From Marinihelvus sp942491555 (GTDB lineage: Bacteria; Pseudomonadota; Gammaproteobacteria; Xanthomonadales; SZUA-36): a stretch of 64,000 nucleotides of DNA. The translations under genes were made by a program, and so were the position numbers. Below the pieces are notes generated by a model. The model did not search any database. It saw only the letters and a list, made by a program, of their open reading frames with translations, and was not told the origin of the DNA. Shown here piece after piece: positions 9,776-18,830 of the stretch. The stretch is taken from positions 558,001 to 622,000 of the forward strand of contig CALOBN010000003.1 of assembly GCA_942491555.1 (NCBI GenBank). Reading direction: 5' to 3'. Each line of letters begins with the position of its first letter. Position 1 is the stretch's first letter.

Positions 9776-10828
9776 TCAGACGTCCGTCGTGGCTTTGACC
9801 GGTGTCACCGGTTGGTCCGGTTGGCGAATGCGCTGCATCCCATTGATCACCACACGATCTCCGGCGTCAAGACCACTGTTGACGACCTGGTATCCATCTT
9901 CGAGCATTCTGCCCAGGGTGATGTAGCGCCGCTGCGCCCGGTTCTCCTCGTCAACCACGTAGACAAACCGTCTCGACTGATCGGTGCTCACGGCTGTGCG
10001 GGGGATTGCCAGCACATCGACTTCGCTGCGGCCAATCAACCGAGCCAGACCGAACATGCCCGGATAGATTACCGCGCCCGGGTTCGGAATCAGGGCACGA
10101 CCCTGGATGGTTCCCGTACTCTGGTCGATCCGGTTATCCACGAAGTCCATATGGCCCGGGTGGGGAAAACCGGTCTCATCCGGCAGCCGGACCTCTACCC
10201 GGTTCGGCGCGGTATCGGAACCCTGCCGTTGGCCGGAACGGTCCAGGCGGATGTATTTCAACAGGTCGTTCTGGCTCGCATCAAAATAGAAATGAATGGG
10301 GTCCAGGCTGACAATATTGGTGAGAATAGTCTCGTTGGCGATAACGAGGTTGCCGACGTTGTTAAGATCCCGGCTCACCTTGCCTGAAATCGGTGACCGC
10401 ACCTCGGTAAATTGCAGGTCGAGCTGAGCCTGCAAAAGACTGGCCTCGGTGATATTGACTTCCTGTACCCTGCGATCAAACTCCTCCTGGGGAATGGAGC
10501 GGGACGCAATCAGCTTCTCGGCGCGTTCATACTCCTTCACCGCCAGGGCATGCTGGGCCTCCGCCCTCTGCAAGGCATATTGGAAGGTTCGCTGATCAAT
10601 CACGAAGAGCAGATCACCCGCCTCGACGAGCGCGCCGTCATCGAATTCGACCCGTTCAATGTATCCGGTCACGCGGGCACGGATGTCAACTGACTCTACC
10701 GCCTGAAAACGACCGGTGTACTCCTCCCACTCGGTAATGGTCTGTTGAGAAGGTTGTAAAACCGTTACCTCCGGCGCACCCCGGGGCGCTCCCTGCCCCT
10801 GCGGACCTGGCTTGCAAGACACCAGCAA
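9776..10828 (-). CDS. RND efflux periplasmic adaptor (AcrA/MexA type), N-terminus damaged
   Basis: This membrane-fusion protein links the RND permease to an outer-membrane channel. It shows the biotinyl-lipoyl half motifs (YIERVEFDDGALVEAGDLLF and FTEVRSPISGKVS), an alpha-hairpin rich in Ala/Glu at about residues 85-135, and a beta-barrel domain. The listed start is a TTG that leaves only LLVSC before the mature protein. The true start is very probably the ATG at 10870, which gives a lipoprotein signal peptide with lipobox LVSC, but an in-frame TAG occupies codon 3. See the separate entry. Mature length fits the family. Confidence 0.9.
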   Translation of the reverse strand: MLVSCKPGPQGQGAPRGAPEVTVLQPSQQTITEWEEYTGRFQAVESVDIRARVTGYIERVEFDDGALVEAGDLLFVIDQRTFQYALQRAEAQHALAVKEYERAEKLIASRSIPQEEFDRRVQEVNITEASLLQAQLDLQFTEVRSPISGKVSRDLNNVGNLVIANETILTNIVSLDPIHFYFDASQNDLLKYIRLDRSGQRQGSDTAPNRVEVRLPDETGFPHPGHMDFVDNRIDQSTGTIQGRALIPNPGAVIYPGMFGLARLIGRSEVDVLAIPRTAVSTDQSRRFVYVVDEENRAQRRYITLGRMLEDGYQVVNSGLDAGDRVVINGMQRIRQPDQPVTPVKATTDV

Positions 10829-10870
10829 TAGCGCAGTGACAAGAATAGCGGGGAGTATGGTCTACTTCAT
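10826..10870 (-). other. Remnant of adaptor signal peptide with in-frame amber codon
   Basis: On the minus strand the bases read ATG AAG TAG and then continue in the adaptor frame as TILPAILVTALLLVSC, an ideal lipoprotein signal sequence of 18 residues before the lipidated Cys. An AAGAG lies about 7 bases before the ATG. The only defect is the TAG at 10862-10864. Confidence 0.7.
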
Positions 10871-11007
10871 TGGGCGCTCTTGATAGCCTGGCTTCGTGAA
10901 TTATGGTAAGTTAAGCATATATCTGCTCAGCCCTTCGTGAACTCTAACGTCGCAGATCCGGGGGCCCGGAACCTTACGAGCCGCACCCCGGCGCGAATTC
11001 CCGGGCC

Positions 11008-11039
11008 AAAAAAAACCCCGCCAGCTGGCGGGGTTTTTT
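11008..11039 (-). terminator. Bidirectional rho-independent terminator after the cold-shock gene
   Basis: CCCCGCCAGCTGGCGGGG forms a 7-bp GC stem with an AGCT loop. It is flanked by eight A on the left and six T on the right, so it can terminate in both directions. It sits 22 bases beyond the csp stop codon. Confidence 0.95.
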
Positions 11040-11061
11040 AGTGTCTTGGCTTAACTCTAAA

Positions 11062-11265
11062 TTAAGCGGCGACCACATTGGTTGCTTGTGGACCTTTCGG
11101 ACCATCTTCGAGGTTGAAGGTCACGGCCTGGCCTTCAGCCAGAACCTTGAAGCCATCAGCCTGGATAGCAGAGAAATGTACGAATACATCTTTGCCGCCA
11201 TCTTCAGGAGAGATAAATCCAAAACCTTTGGACTCGTTGAACCACTTAACGGTACCTTGTGCCAT
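11062..11265 (-). CDS. CspA-family cold-shock protein
   Basis: This 67-residue single-domain OB-fold nucleic-acid chaperone has RNP1 KGFGFI at residues 13-18 and RNP2 VFVHF at 27-31. Length and both motifs are complete. It melts RNA secondary structure in the cytoplasm. The ribosome site AAGGA lies 7-8 bases before the ATG. It has a strong terminator downstream and a long upstream region. The next gene on the same strand upstream is a DeaD-type helicase, another RNA-unwinding cold-response function, but about 400 bases separate them. Whether this paralogue is cold-inducible cannot be decided. Confidence 0.97.
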   Translation of the reverse strand: MAQGTVKWFNESKGFGFISPEDGGKDVFVHFSAIQADGFKVLAEGQAVTFNLEDGPKGPQATNVVAA

Positions 11266-11682
11266 TTCTAATTTCCTTAAAATATTGATAAATACTGACT
11301 AATCGCATCTCAGGAAAATCGAAATCGTGGAGTTACCAACGTGGGACTTCTGAGAGAACCTAAAGAGTACTGCAACTAATCGGTCTTTTACTCGCGGGGT
11401 GCAAACTATTGCCTCCCCTAACAACGAGTGCGTAGATGGTACGCCATTTTCACTCCGATAGCAATGTTTATTCGTATTGCACACCACTCGCTGGCGCTAT
11501 CAATTCTTTGAAAAATCCGGAACTTGCCGAATCCAACCCACAAAACTTCTTGAAAAAGTTGCAGCGTTTCCGATAACGGGCCATCACCCGCGACCTTGAG
11601 TGCCAAAAGAGCGACACTGAAACCCGCCGTTGGTGTGATGCTGAGTGAACAGATGACCTGAATAACGCTTCAGGATACCCCG
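11266..11682. other. Intergenic region: csp leader and helicase 3' region
   Basis: There is no convincing gene in these 417 bases. The part near 11266-11410 is AT-richer than its surroundings and probably holds the promoter and 5' untranslated leader of the cold-shock gene. A small hairpin (CCTGAA, 6-base loop, TTCAGG, at 11657-11674) lies just after the helicase stop and lacks a U tract. Confidence 0.6.
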
Positions 11683-13473
11683 CTACTTTGCGCGCTTACC
11701 CTGCTTGCCGGACTTTGGCTTTTTCCCGCGAAACGGAGGCCTGTTGCGCTTGGCAGGCCGTGGAGACGCCGGTTTGCGCGATGCACCTCCGGTATCAGGT
11801 GGCTCACCCTGGCGCGTGATGTTCAGACGCTGCCCGGCCACCCGGACCTTTTTCAGGTCCTGAAAAATATCGTTGGGCATGCCAGCGGGCATATCCACGA
11901 GACTGTAGTCCTCCTGGATATCAATGTGTCCGATGTAACGCCCGTCCAGACCGGCCTCGTTGGTGATCGCACCAACAATATTGCCCGGTTTGACGTGGTG
12001 CTTTCGGCCTACCTCGATACGATAGGTTTCACTGCCCTCGCCATCAGGCATTGTGTGTTTGTTCTCACGCGGCGGGCGCGACTTGCCCTTCGCTTTGTTC
12101 GACTGACTGGACTTGTCAGCCTTCCGCGCATGCGGCGCCGGCTTATCCGGCGACAGAAGCAGCTCACCGTCTCCCAGGGATGCCTTGGCCAGGGCGGCGG
12201 CGATCTCCAGCGCCGGCACATCATGCTCCTGCTGATACTGTTCAAGCAGTGAGCGCATGAAGTCCAGCTCACCCTGGGCCAGCATATCGGTTATGGACTG
12301 CTTGAATTTGGCGATACGCTTGTTGTTGATTAATTCAGTAGACGGGAGTTCCAGCGGCGCGATGTCCTGCCGGGTGGCACGCTCAATGGCTTTTAGCATG
12401 CGCTGTTCACGCGGTGCCACGAACAGAATGGCGTCTCCCTGGCGACCCGCGCGACCGGTGCGGCCAATGCGGTGAATGTAGGCCTCGGTATCGTTGGGTA
12501 TATCGTAGTTCAGGACCAGGCTGACCCGGTCAACATCCAGGCCGCGGGCGGCAACATCCGTCGCCACAAGGATATCCAGCTTGCCGTTCTTTAAACGCTC
12601 AACCATGTGCTCACGCTGCCGCTGCTGCATATCTCCGTTCAGCGCTTCAGCGGCGTAGCCACGCGCCTTGAGCCGCTCGGAGAGCTCGGTGGTTGAGATC
12701 TTGGTACGCACAAAAATCAGTATCGCGTCGAAGGGCTCTGCTTCCAGAATCCGGGTCAGGGCATCGAGCTTGTGCAGGCCGCTGACCAGCCAGAAGCGCT
12801 GGCGGATGGTCTCTGCCGTGGCGGTTCGGGACTTAATCGAAATTTCCCTCGGTTCGCGCAGGTGATGCCGGGCAATTTTTTCAATTTCGCGCGGCATGGT
12901 TGCCGAAAACAGCGCAATCTGACGCTCCTTGGGAAGCTGCTCCAGCACCCACTCCACGTCATCAATAAAGCCCATGCGCAGCATTTCGTCCGCTTCGTCC
13001 AGAACCAGTGCTTTCAGCCCTCCGAGTTTGAGCGTGCCCTTGCGCATGTGGTCCATCACCCTTCCGGGTGTGCCAACAACCACGTGCACCCCGCGCTTGA
13101 GTTGCTTGATCTGCACCGAGTAATCCTGCCCGCCGTAAATGGGCATGACATGAAAGCCGGGAATGTTCTTGGCATATCGCTGAAAGGCCTCGGCCACCTG
13201 AATGGCGAGCTCACGGGTCGGCGCCAGCACCAGTACCTGCACCTCATTGCGGCGCAGATCAAGGCGCGACAGCAACGGCAGCGCAAAGGCTGCGGTCTTG
13301 CCGGTACCAGTCGGTGCATGTCCCAGCAGGTCACGACCCTCCAGCAAATGCGGAATGGCCTCGGCCTGGATGGGCGAAGGGTTTTCATAGCCCACCTGCT
13401 CAAGCGCTTCGAGCAAAGGTGCACTCAGGCCCATATCACTGAACCTGAGTTCGGTACTTTCCGGCTTGGTCAT
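11683..13473 (-). CDS. deaD: DEAD-box ATP-dependent RNA helicase, DeaD/CsdA type
   Basis: This 596-residue helicase has all core motifs in order: Q motif (YENPSPIQ), Walker A APTGTGKT at 53-60, PTRELA, TPGR, DEAD at 159-162, SAT, and HRIGRTGRAGR. After the core comes a DbpA-type RNA-binding domain (VKPGNIVGAITNEAGLDGRYIG) and a basic tail rich in Arg/Lys/Pro. This layout matches DeaD, which helps ribosome assembly and mRNA unwinding, especially in the cold. The gene stands alone. The cold-shock gene downstream suggests shared physiology only. Confidence 0.93.
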   Translation of the reverse strand: MTKPESTELRFSDMGLSAPLLEALEQVGYENPSPIQAEAIPHLLEGRDLLGHAPTGTGKTAAFALPLLSRLDLRRNEVQVLVLAPTRELAIQVAEAFQRYAKNIPGFHVMPIYGGQDYSVQIKQLKRGVHVVVGTPGRVMDHMRKGTLKLGGLKALVLDEADEMLRMGFIDDVEWVLEQLPKERQIALFSATMPREIEKIARHHLREPREISIKSRTATAETIRQRFWLVSGLHKLDALTRILEAEPFDAILIFVRTKISTTELSERLKARGYAAEALNGDMQQRQREHMVERLKNGKLDILVATDVAARGLDVDRVSLVLNYDIPNDTEAYIHRIGRTGRAGRQGDAILFVAPREQRMLKAIERATRQDIAPLELPSTELINNKRIAKFKQSITDMLAQGELDFMRSLLEQYQQEHDVPALEIAAALAKASLGDGELLLSPDKPAPHARKADKSSQSNKAKGKSRPPRENKHTMPDGEGSETYRIEVGRKHHVKPGNIVGAITNEAGLDGRYIGHIDIQEDYSLVDMPAGMPNDIFQDLKKVRVAGQRLNITRQGEPPDTGGASRKPASPRPAKRNRPPFRGKKPKSGKQGKRAK

Positions 13474-13647
13474 ACAAATTCCTTGGGTGGGTCGTCGTCA
13501 GACGCTGTGACTGCGCCTGGTGCGTATCATAGCGCGATAGGCTGCCAGTAAAGCAGCTATCGAGCGCTGCCTTGCATGGTTCATGTTTCTGGATATCCAG
13601 ACCCTGTCCTCTTATAGTCGCTTTTCAGCTCAGCCTTTGCCTCGCCT

Positions 13648-14538
13648 GTGAATGCCCAACCCGCAACAATCCATCTCCATGCCGGTGCGCACAAAACCGC
13701 CACCACTCACCTGCAGGTCCTGTTGCGCCTCAACAAGCCGTATCTGGCCCAGGCAGGGGTCGGTGTTGCAACTCCACCCGAGCTCGAAACCTGGATGCGT
13801 GATTTTCGTTGGTATCAACGCTTGCCGGCCTGGGCACGCTGGACGCTCAATCATCGCCTGAAGCAGGCAGCGTCCAATGAGGACTGCTGGCTATTCAGTG
13901 AGGAAAATTTCGCCGGCCACCTCGGTGAGCTTTTAAGCCAGCCGGTTTTATTCAGCGGTTTGCCCGCCCGCCTGACGGCCATGCAAAGACTTTTCCCGGA
14001 GGCCCGAATTACACTCTTTTTTGCCATCCGCAGCTACGATAGTTTTCTGCTGTCCAATTACCTGGAGCTCATTCGGGCAAGGGGCTATTTTCCCTGGGAG
14101 CAGTTCCATGATCAGCAACGCATGGCCGGCTATTCATGGCTGGAAATGTTTGACCGGGTAACAAAAGTGATATCGCCCGAGTCCATCGTTTTATGGCGTT
14201 TCGAGGACTTTCGCGAAGCGCAGGGAAAAATACTGGGCAGACTGACCGGGACGGATGATCCGGATGCCTTGCTGGCGCGTTACCAAAACGAAACCACCCG
14301 CCCCTCCTTATCGGCACGGGCCGTTGAGCACTTACGGAGCGACCGGACACCGAAGCCGGGAAGCCCGGAATACCGGGCCTACGTGGTTGACCTTAATGCC
14401 CGCTTTCCGGCCGGTGATGAGCACCCGCGCCCACAGCCCTGGGAGCCCGGAGAATTGAAGGCCCTGCAAGCACGGTATGAGCGGGACGTTTCGACAATTC
14501 GCGAGCGCTATCCATCGATTGAGTTTCTGTCGGCATAA
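13648..14538 (+). CDS. Sulfotransferase-like P-loop protein
   Basis: The 296-residue protein opens with IHLHAGAHKTATTHLQ, the 5'-phosphosulfate loop of the sulfotransferase superfamily, followed by a Trp/Arg-rich middle. LFFAIRSYDSFLLSNYLE resembles the second (3'-phosphate) PAPS-binding element with its Arg and Ser. It may transfer sulfate from PAPS to a carbohydrate or other acceptor, and the acceptor cannot be deduced. The start is GTG at 13648 with no strong ribosome site. It precedes the Anbu-type cluster by 149 bases on the same strand, but nothing else links them. Confidence 0.6.
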   Translation: MNAQPATIHLHAGAHKTATTHLQVLLRLNKPYLAQAGVGVATPPELETWMRDFRWYQRLPAWARWTLNHRLKQAASNEDCWLFSEENFAGHLGELLSQPVLFSGLPARLTAMQRLFPEARITLFFAIRSYDSFLLSNYLELIRARGYFPWEQFHDQQRMAGYSWLEMFDRVTKVISPESIVLWRFEDFREAQGKILGRLTGTDDPDALLARYQNETTRPSLSARAVEHLRSDRTPKPGSPEYRAYVVDLNARFPAGDEHPRPQPWEPGELKALQARYERDVSTIRERYPSIEFLSA

Positions 14539-14687
14539 GTGTCAATCAAAATATCCTTAACCGCAGTCCGAGGGGGTAGCAACAGTCCCCGTGTGGCGAC
14601 TACTTCAGACCCCCGGCATATTGCCGCTACGAAGCCTTATCATTCGAGTCACAATAACTCCAACCCATAGCTGGTATCGTCCCTCGA

Positions 14688-16142
14688 ATGACATTCAAAC
14701 AAAAACCATATGATTCGACATCGTTTCACGACGAGCTTTTGGACCGCGACGGCACAGCCCGGCCCCATGCAGCCGCCCTGGTGGACTACTTCGGTCGCAT
14801 GCAGTCCAGCGAACTCCGGGAGCGGCAGCAGGCGGTTGAGCGCACCATCATGGACATGGGCATCAGCTTTACCATCTATTCCGAGGGCGACAACATCGAC
14901 CGCGCCTGGCCGCTTGATCTCGTGCCACGGGCCATGCCAGGCAAGGAATGGGATCACATCGAGGCAGGCCTGGAACAACGCGTACGGGCCCTGAATCTCT
15001 TCATCGACGATCTCTACAATGAACGTCGCATCCTCAAAGACAAGGTGGTGCCCGCGGAAACCATCGACAGCTCGCGCAACTACCTGCAACCCTGCCGGGG
15101 GGCAAAACCAAAACATGGCGTCTGGGCCCACGTGACCGGTTCAGATCTGGTTCGTGGTGGCGACGGAACCGTCTATGTTCTGGAGGATAACCTGCGCGTA
15201 CCTTCCGGCGTGTCCTACATGCTTGAAAACCGTACGGTCACCAAGCGCGTATTTCCATCTCTGTTTCGCAATCTCAGGATCCGTCCACTCAGTGAGTACC
15301 CCACGAGATTGCTGGAAATGCTCGAATCCATTGCGCCTGCTCGTAATGATGCCGAAAAACCCGAGATCGTCGTCCTCACCCCGGGCATTTATAACAGCGC
15401 CTACTTCGAGCACAGCTACCTCGCCCGAACCATGGGCGCGGAGCTGGTAGAGGGTGGCGACCTGTTCGTGGACGATGATGATTGCGTTTACATGCACACG
15501 ATCGAGGGTCCCGAGCGTGTGGATACCATCTACCGGCGAATCGACGACACCTTCATGGACCCGGAGGCGTTCCGGCCCGACTCGATGCTCGGCGTGCCCG
15601 GGCTGCTGCGCGCCTGGCGGAACGGCAATGTGGCCCTGGCCAATGCACCCGGCTCGGGCGTTGCTGACGACAAGGTGGTGTATTCCTATGTACCGGAGAT
15701 CATTCGCTATTACCTGGATCAGGACGCGATTCTCCCCAACGTACCCACCTGGCGTTGCTCGGATCCTGACCATCTTGAGCATGTGCTGGCGAACCTGCCG
15801 GAGCTGGTGGTCAAGCCCGCCAACGAGTCCGGTGGCTACGGCATGATGATCGGGCCCCGCGCCAGCAAGGCCGAGCACGAGGAATTCCGCGGGCTGCTGC
15901 AGGCTGATCCGCGCAACTATATCGCCCAGCCGACCCTGGACCTTTCCACGGCGCCAACTCTGTGTGAAGGCGCCCTGGAACCCCGGCACCTGGATCTGAG
16001 ACCTTTTATTCTGCAGGGCGCGGATGTGTCGGTAACTGCAGGCGGGCTGACCCGTGTCGCGATGAATCGCGGTTCCCTGGTGGTGAACTCCTCCCAGGGC
16101 GGGGGCAGCAAGGACACCTGGATTGTCGAGGAGACTTCCTGA
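14688..16142 (+). CDS. Circularly permuted type 2 ATP-grasp protein (DUF404/DUF407)
   Basis: This 484-residue protein belongs to the permuted ATP-grasp family found with alpha-E proteins and Anbu proteases. Characteristic stretches are YDELLDRDG-like FHDELLDRDGTARPH near the start, VLEDNLRVPSGVSYMLENR near residue 165, VVKPANESGGYGM near residue 380 and a C-terminal NSSQGGGSKDTWI. These proteins are predicted to form amide bonds, making or attaching a small peptide, but no reaction is proven to my knowledge. The stop and the next start share bases as TGATG, so the alpha-E protein is translated with it. Confidence 0.93.
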   Translation: MTFKQKPYDSTSFHDELLDRDGTARPHAAALVDYFGRMQSSELRERQQAVERTIMDMGISFTIYSEGDNIDRAWPLDLVPRAMPGKEWDHIEAGLEQRVRALNLFIDDLYNERRILKDKVVPAETIDSSRNYLQPCRGAKPKHGVWAHVTGSDLVRGGDGTVYVLEDNLRVPSGVSYMLENRTVTKRVFPSLFRNLRIRPLSEYPTRLLEMLESIAPARNDAEKPEIVVLTPGIYNSAYFEHSYLARTMGAELVEGGDLFVDDDDCVYMHTIEGPERVDTIYRRIDDTFMDPEAFRPDSMLGVPGLLRAWRNGNVALANAPGSGVADDKVVYSYVPEIIRYYLDQDAILPNVPTWRCSDPDHLEHVLANLPELVVKPANESGGYGMMIGPRASKAEHEEFRGLLQADPRNYIAQPTLDLSTAPTLCEGALEPRHLDLRPFILQGADVSVTAGGLTRVAMNRGSLVVNSSQGGGSKDTWIVEETS

Positions 16143-16903
16143 TGTTGTCGCGAGCTGCAGAGCGCGTCTACTGGCTGGGTCGCTATCTTGAGCGCGCCGA
16201 AAGCACTGCCCGCATCGTCCAGCAGTATTCTCAACTGCTGCTGGACCTGCCCGATGAGGTTGGCGTGGGCTGGGACGAACTGGTAACCATCTTCGGTGCC
16301 CAGGACACGTTCCATGAACCGCAAGCCGATGAGAAGACGGTGTTGCGCTTTTTGGTCTCCGATACCGAGAGTCCCGCTTCGCTCGCCTTTTCCATTCGCA
16401 TGGCCCGGGAAAACCTGCGTAATACGCGGGATCTTTTGCCAACGGAGAGTTGGGAGGCCGTCAATGAACTCAGCCAGTTTGCCCGCCGGCAGTTGGGTGA
16501 TGTTTCAGACGACGATAACCGCTTCGAAGTGCTGTCGGAGTGTATCGCGCGCTCACTGACCATCAGTGGCAGCCTGATGGAATCAATGAGCCACGGGGCC
16601 CCTTACCAGTTTCTGCGCCTTGGACAGGCGCTTGAACGTGCTGATATGACCAGCCGCATTGTGGACGCAGCCACGGCTCACGTGCGCAGGGACCCGGACC
16701 TGGTAGCCCGTTTTGGCTCCGAGCTGGGCACCAATGTGCTCAAATCAGTATCCGGCTTCCAGATGTACCGTCAGTACTGTTCTCCGCGGGTGGAGGGCCG
16801 CCGGGTGGTGGATTTCCTCACCCGGGACACGCAATTCCCGAGGTCTATTGCTTATTCCATTAACCGTGGACGTAAGGCCTGTGCCGCCCTGCCCGGGGGG
16901 TGA
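16142..16903 (+). CDS. Alpha-E domain protein (DUF403), frame broken near its C-terminus
   Basis: The readable part, 253 residues, starts MLSRAAERVYWLGRYLERAESTAR in the usual family manner and has NPRS-like FPRSIAYSIN near its end. Alpha-E proteins are all-helical partners of permuted ATP-grasp ligases. Full-length members are about 310 residues. Here a TGA follows a run of six G at 16895-16900. The missing helices are encoded directly downstream in the +1 frame as far as 17072. One G fewer would restore a single frame of about 309 residues. It may be a sequencing error, a real mutation or a slippage site. Confidence 0.85.
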   Translation: MLSRAAERVYWLGRYLERAESTARIVQQYSQLLLDLPDEVGVGWDELVTIFGAQDTFHEPQADEKTVLRFLVSDTESPASLAFSIRMARENLRNTRDLLPTESWEAVNELSQFARRQLGDVSDDDNRFEVLSECIARSLTISGSLMESMSHGAPYQFLRLGQALERADMTSRIVDAATAHVRRDPDLVARFGSELGTNVLKSVSGFQMYRQYCSPRVEGRRVVDFLTRDTQFPRSIAYSINRGRKACAALPGG

Positions 16904-17072
16904 GGTCAGCAAAGCAGCACTGGACAGGATCGCAGCACAACTGGCAGAAACACCGGCGCCCGCACTGGATGCATTTGACGTGAGCAACGTCATGGATCAG
17001 TTGCAGAGCAATATTGGACATGTCCACGCATCCGTTGCGCGTACGTGGTTTCTGCCGGAAGGTCACCAGTGA
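16899..17072 (+). pseudogene. Displaced C-terminal segment of the alpha-E gene
   Basis: This stretch encodes about 56 residues, including ALDAFDVSNVMDQLQSNIG and ending WFLPEGHQ, with the helical character of alpha-E C-termini. It has no start of its own. Its stop overlaps the GTG at 17069 of the next gene (GTGA), as expected if it were the true end of the alpha-E gene. Confidence 0.75.
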
Positions 17073-18034
17073 AGCCCCTGCATTGCCGCTGCGGACAGGC
17101 GGTCTACTTTGACAATCACCATTGTGCCGCCTGTGGACGCATCCTGGCCTTCGACCCTGGCACGCTGAGCATGGCATCAGAGATGCAAAAAGGTGCCGGC
17201 TTGCCGACCTGCTCCCAGCGAAGCGGTTACATTCGCTGCAACTGGCTGGCCCCTGACGGAGGACTGTGTCTGTCATGCAGCAGCAGCAAAACGATTCCGG
17301 GTTTATCCAAGGTCGTCAATCGCGCTCGCTGGCGTAAGCTGGAGCATGCTAAACGTCGTTTGATTTATGACCTGCTGAGCCGCGGTCTGCCGGTGTCGCC
17401 GCAACGCCTGAGCTTCGTTTTCAAGGAAGACCGCCGCAGCAACCCGGACGTGTCTGACGATCATGTGGCCATCGGTCACCTTGACGGGGTGATTACCATC
17501 AACGCCGCCGAGGCTGATGAGGTGTACCGGGAGGAAATGCGCCAACGCATGAATGAGCCGCTGCGGACCCTGTTGGGACATTTTCGCCACGAGTCAGGTC
17601 ATTACTATTTTGATGTGGTACTTGATGAGGCGCAGAAGGAAGAGGCCCGCACACTGTTCGGTGATGAGCGGGTTGATTACAACACCGCGCTGCAGACCTA
17701 TTACGACCAGGGGCCGATCGAGGGTTGGCAAAACTGGTACATCTCCGCCTACGCCTCGTCACATCCGATGGAAGACTGGGCTGAATGCTGGGCACATTAT
17801 CTTCACTTGCGTGCCGCGCTTGAGGCGGCAGACACCCAGGGATTAAAAAACAAGAAGCCGGATACTGACTGGCACCGTGGCTTTGTCTCCCTCGCGCTGG
17901 GCCTAAACGAGGTACTGCGCAGCCTGGGTTTGCCGGATGCCTATCCTTTTGTCATCACACCGACGATCGCCACGAAAATCGAATTTGTGCACAGCGCCAT
18001 AGAAAATTTCAGTTCTCGACAACGCGAACCATAG
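17069..18034 (+). CDS. Putative zinc-binding metallopeptidase with N-terminal zinc ribbon (Peptidase_Mx type)
   Basis: The 321-residue protein begins with Cys pairs CRC and CAAC (residues 6-22) plus a further CLSC, a zinc-ribbon arrangement. The HESGH motif near residue 175 is a gluzincin-like HExxH site. WAECWAHYLHLR further on offers more metal or catalytic residues. I chose the GTG at 17069 because it overlaps the preceding stop (GTGA) and has GGAAGG eight bases upstream. A GTG at 17045 would add eight residues. Such proteins occur beside Anbu proteases, as here, where the 3' ends overlap by 26 bases in convergent orientation. Its substrate is unknown. Confidence 0.85.
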   Translation: MKPLHCRCGQAVYFDNHHCAACGRILAFDPGTLSMASEMQKGAGLPTCSQRSGYIRCNWLAPDGGLCLSCSSSKTIPGLSKVVNRARWRKLEHAKRRLIYDLLSRGLPVSPQRLSFVFKEDRRSNPDVSDDHVAIGHLDGVITINAAEADEVYREEMRQRMNEPLRTLLGHFRHESGHYYFDVVLDEAQKEEARTLFGDERVDYNTALQTYYDQGPIEGWQNWYISAYASSHPMEDWAECWAHYLHLRAALEAADTQGLKNKKPDTDWHRGFVSLALGLNEVLRSLGLPDAYPFVITPTIATKIEFVHSAIENFSSRQREP

Positions 18035-18764
18035 GCGGCGGCAGTTCGATCGGCGGAAGACTCTCAAACGCCAGCAACAAACGCTCAGCCCAGTCCTGGC
18101 GCAACTGCCTGAGATAGTCATCGTCCTCTTCGAATACCCGGTGAACCCAGCTACCGGGGGCACCAGCCCGGTACAGCATAATCTCGATAGGCGGACCAAC
18201 GCTGGCGTTGCTGCGCGTGGTCGAGTCCATGGAGACAAGACCGCAGCGCGCAGCCGTTTCAAGGTCCGTATGTGAGGTCAGTATCCGGTCGAGAATAGGC
18301 TTGCCGTACTTCTGCTCACCGATCTGAACATAAGGTGCCAGTGTTGTAGGTGAGTAGAAGTTACCTGCGGAGTAAATGTGAAACAAGGCATGGGCGGCAC
18401 CGGCAATCTGTCCGCCGAAGATAAAATCCGCATCAGGCACAAAACCTGCCGGCCGCTCCTCCTCCGGATAATGCGCTTGCATTTCCTGATTAATCCGACC
18501 GATATACAAGGCAGCCTCGCGCATGGTCTCAACCACCGCCAGGCTGGGTTTTTCTTCCTTGCGAATATCCCGCTCCAGGCGGGCAATGACGGCCTGTGTG
18601 GTGGCCAGGTTGCCGGCACTGAGCAGCGTAAAGAAGCGCCCGGGCAGTTCAGTGAAAGCATGCATTTTGCTGAAGGTACCCAGCGAATCAATACCCGCAT
18701 TGGTACGCGAATCCGACACGAAAACGAGTCCGTGGTCGACAATGCTGGCGAGACAATAAGTCAT
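18009..18764 (-). CDS. Anbu-type proteasome-like Ntn protease
   Basis: This 251-residue protein is an ancestral beta-subunit homologue of the 20S proteasome. After Met removal, Thr1 is followed by YCLASIVDHGLVFVSDSRTN, giving the catalytic Asp17, and by FSKM, giving Lys32 in the Lys33 role. Length and spacing fit Anbu. Known Anbu proteins assemble into helical or lock-washer rings, and a natural substrate is not established. The convergent neighbours (permuted ATP-grasp, alpha-E, metallopeptidase) are the usual partners, so Anbu may process the product of the predicted amide ligase. The transglutaminase-like gene often present in such clusters is not seen here. Confidence 0.93.
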   Translation of the reverse strand: MTYCLASIVDHGLVFVSDSRTNAGIDSLGTFSKMHAFTELPGRFFTLLSAGNLATTQAVIARLERDIRKEEKPSLAVVETMREAALYIGRINQEMQAHYPEEERPAGFVPDADFIFGGQIAGAAHALFHIYSAGNFYSPTTLAPYVQIGEQKYGKPILDRILTSHTDLETAARCGLVSMDSTTRSNASVGPPIEIMLYRAGAPGSWVHRVFEEDDDYLRQLRQDWAERLLLAFESLPPIELPPPMVRVVEN

Positions 18765-18830
18765 CGGCGAAGCTTAAACCTGTAGCCTCGCCAATGGAAT
18801 GAGCGCGTGTGCTGTCAAAGACACGCCCGC

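Noticed and set aside
15141..16442. Minus-strand open frame of 433 codons opposite the permuted ATP-grasp and alpha-E genes
   Set aside because: It spans two overlapping plus-strand genes with clear family motifs; its own translation shows no recognisable domain.
18805..18826. Inverted repeat GCGTGT / ACACGC between the Anbu and amidohydrolase genes
   Set aside because: Six pairs around a ten-base loop without a T run are too weak to call a terminator.
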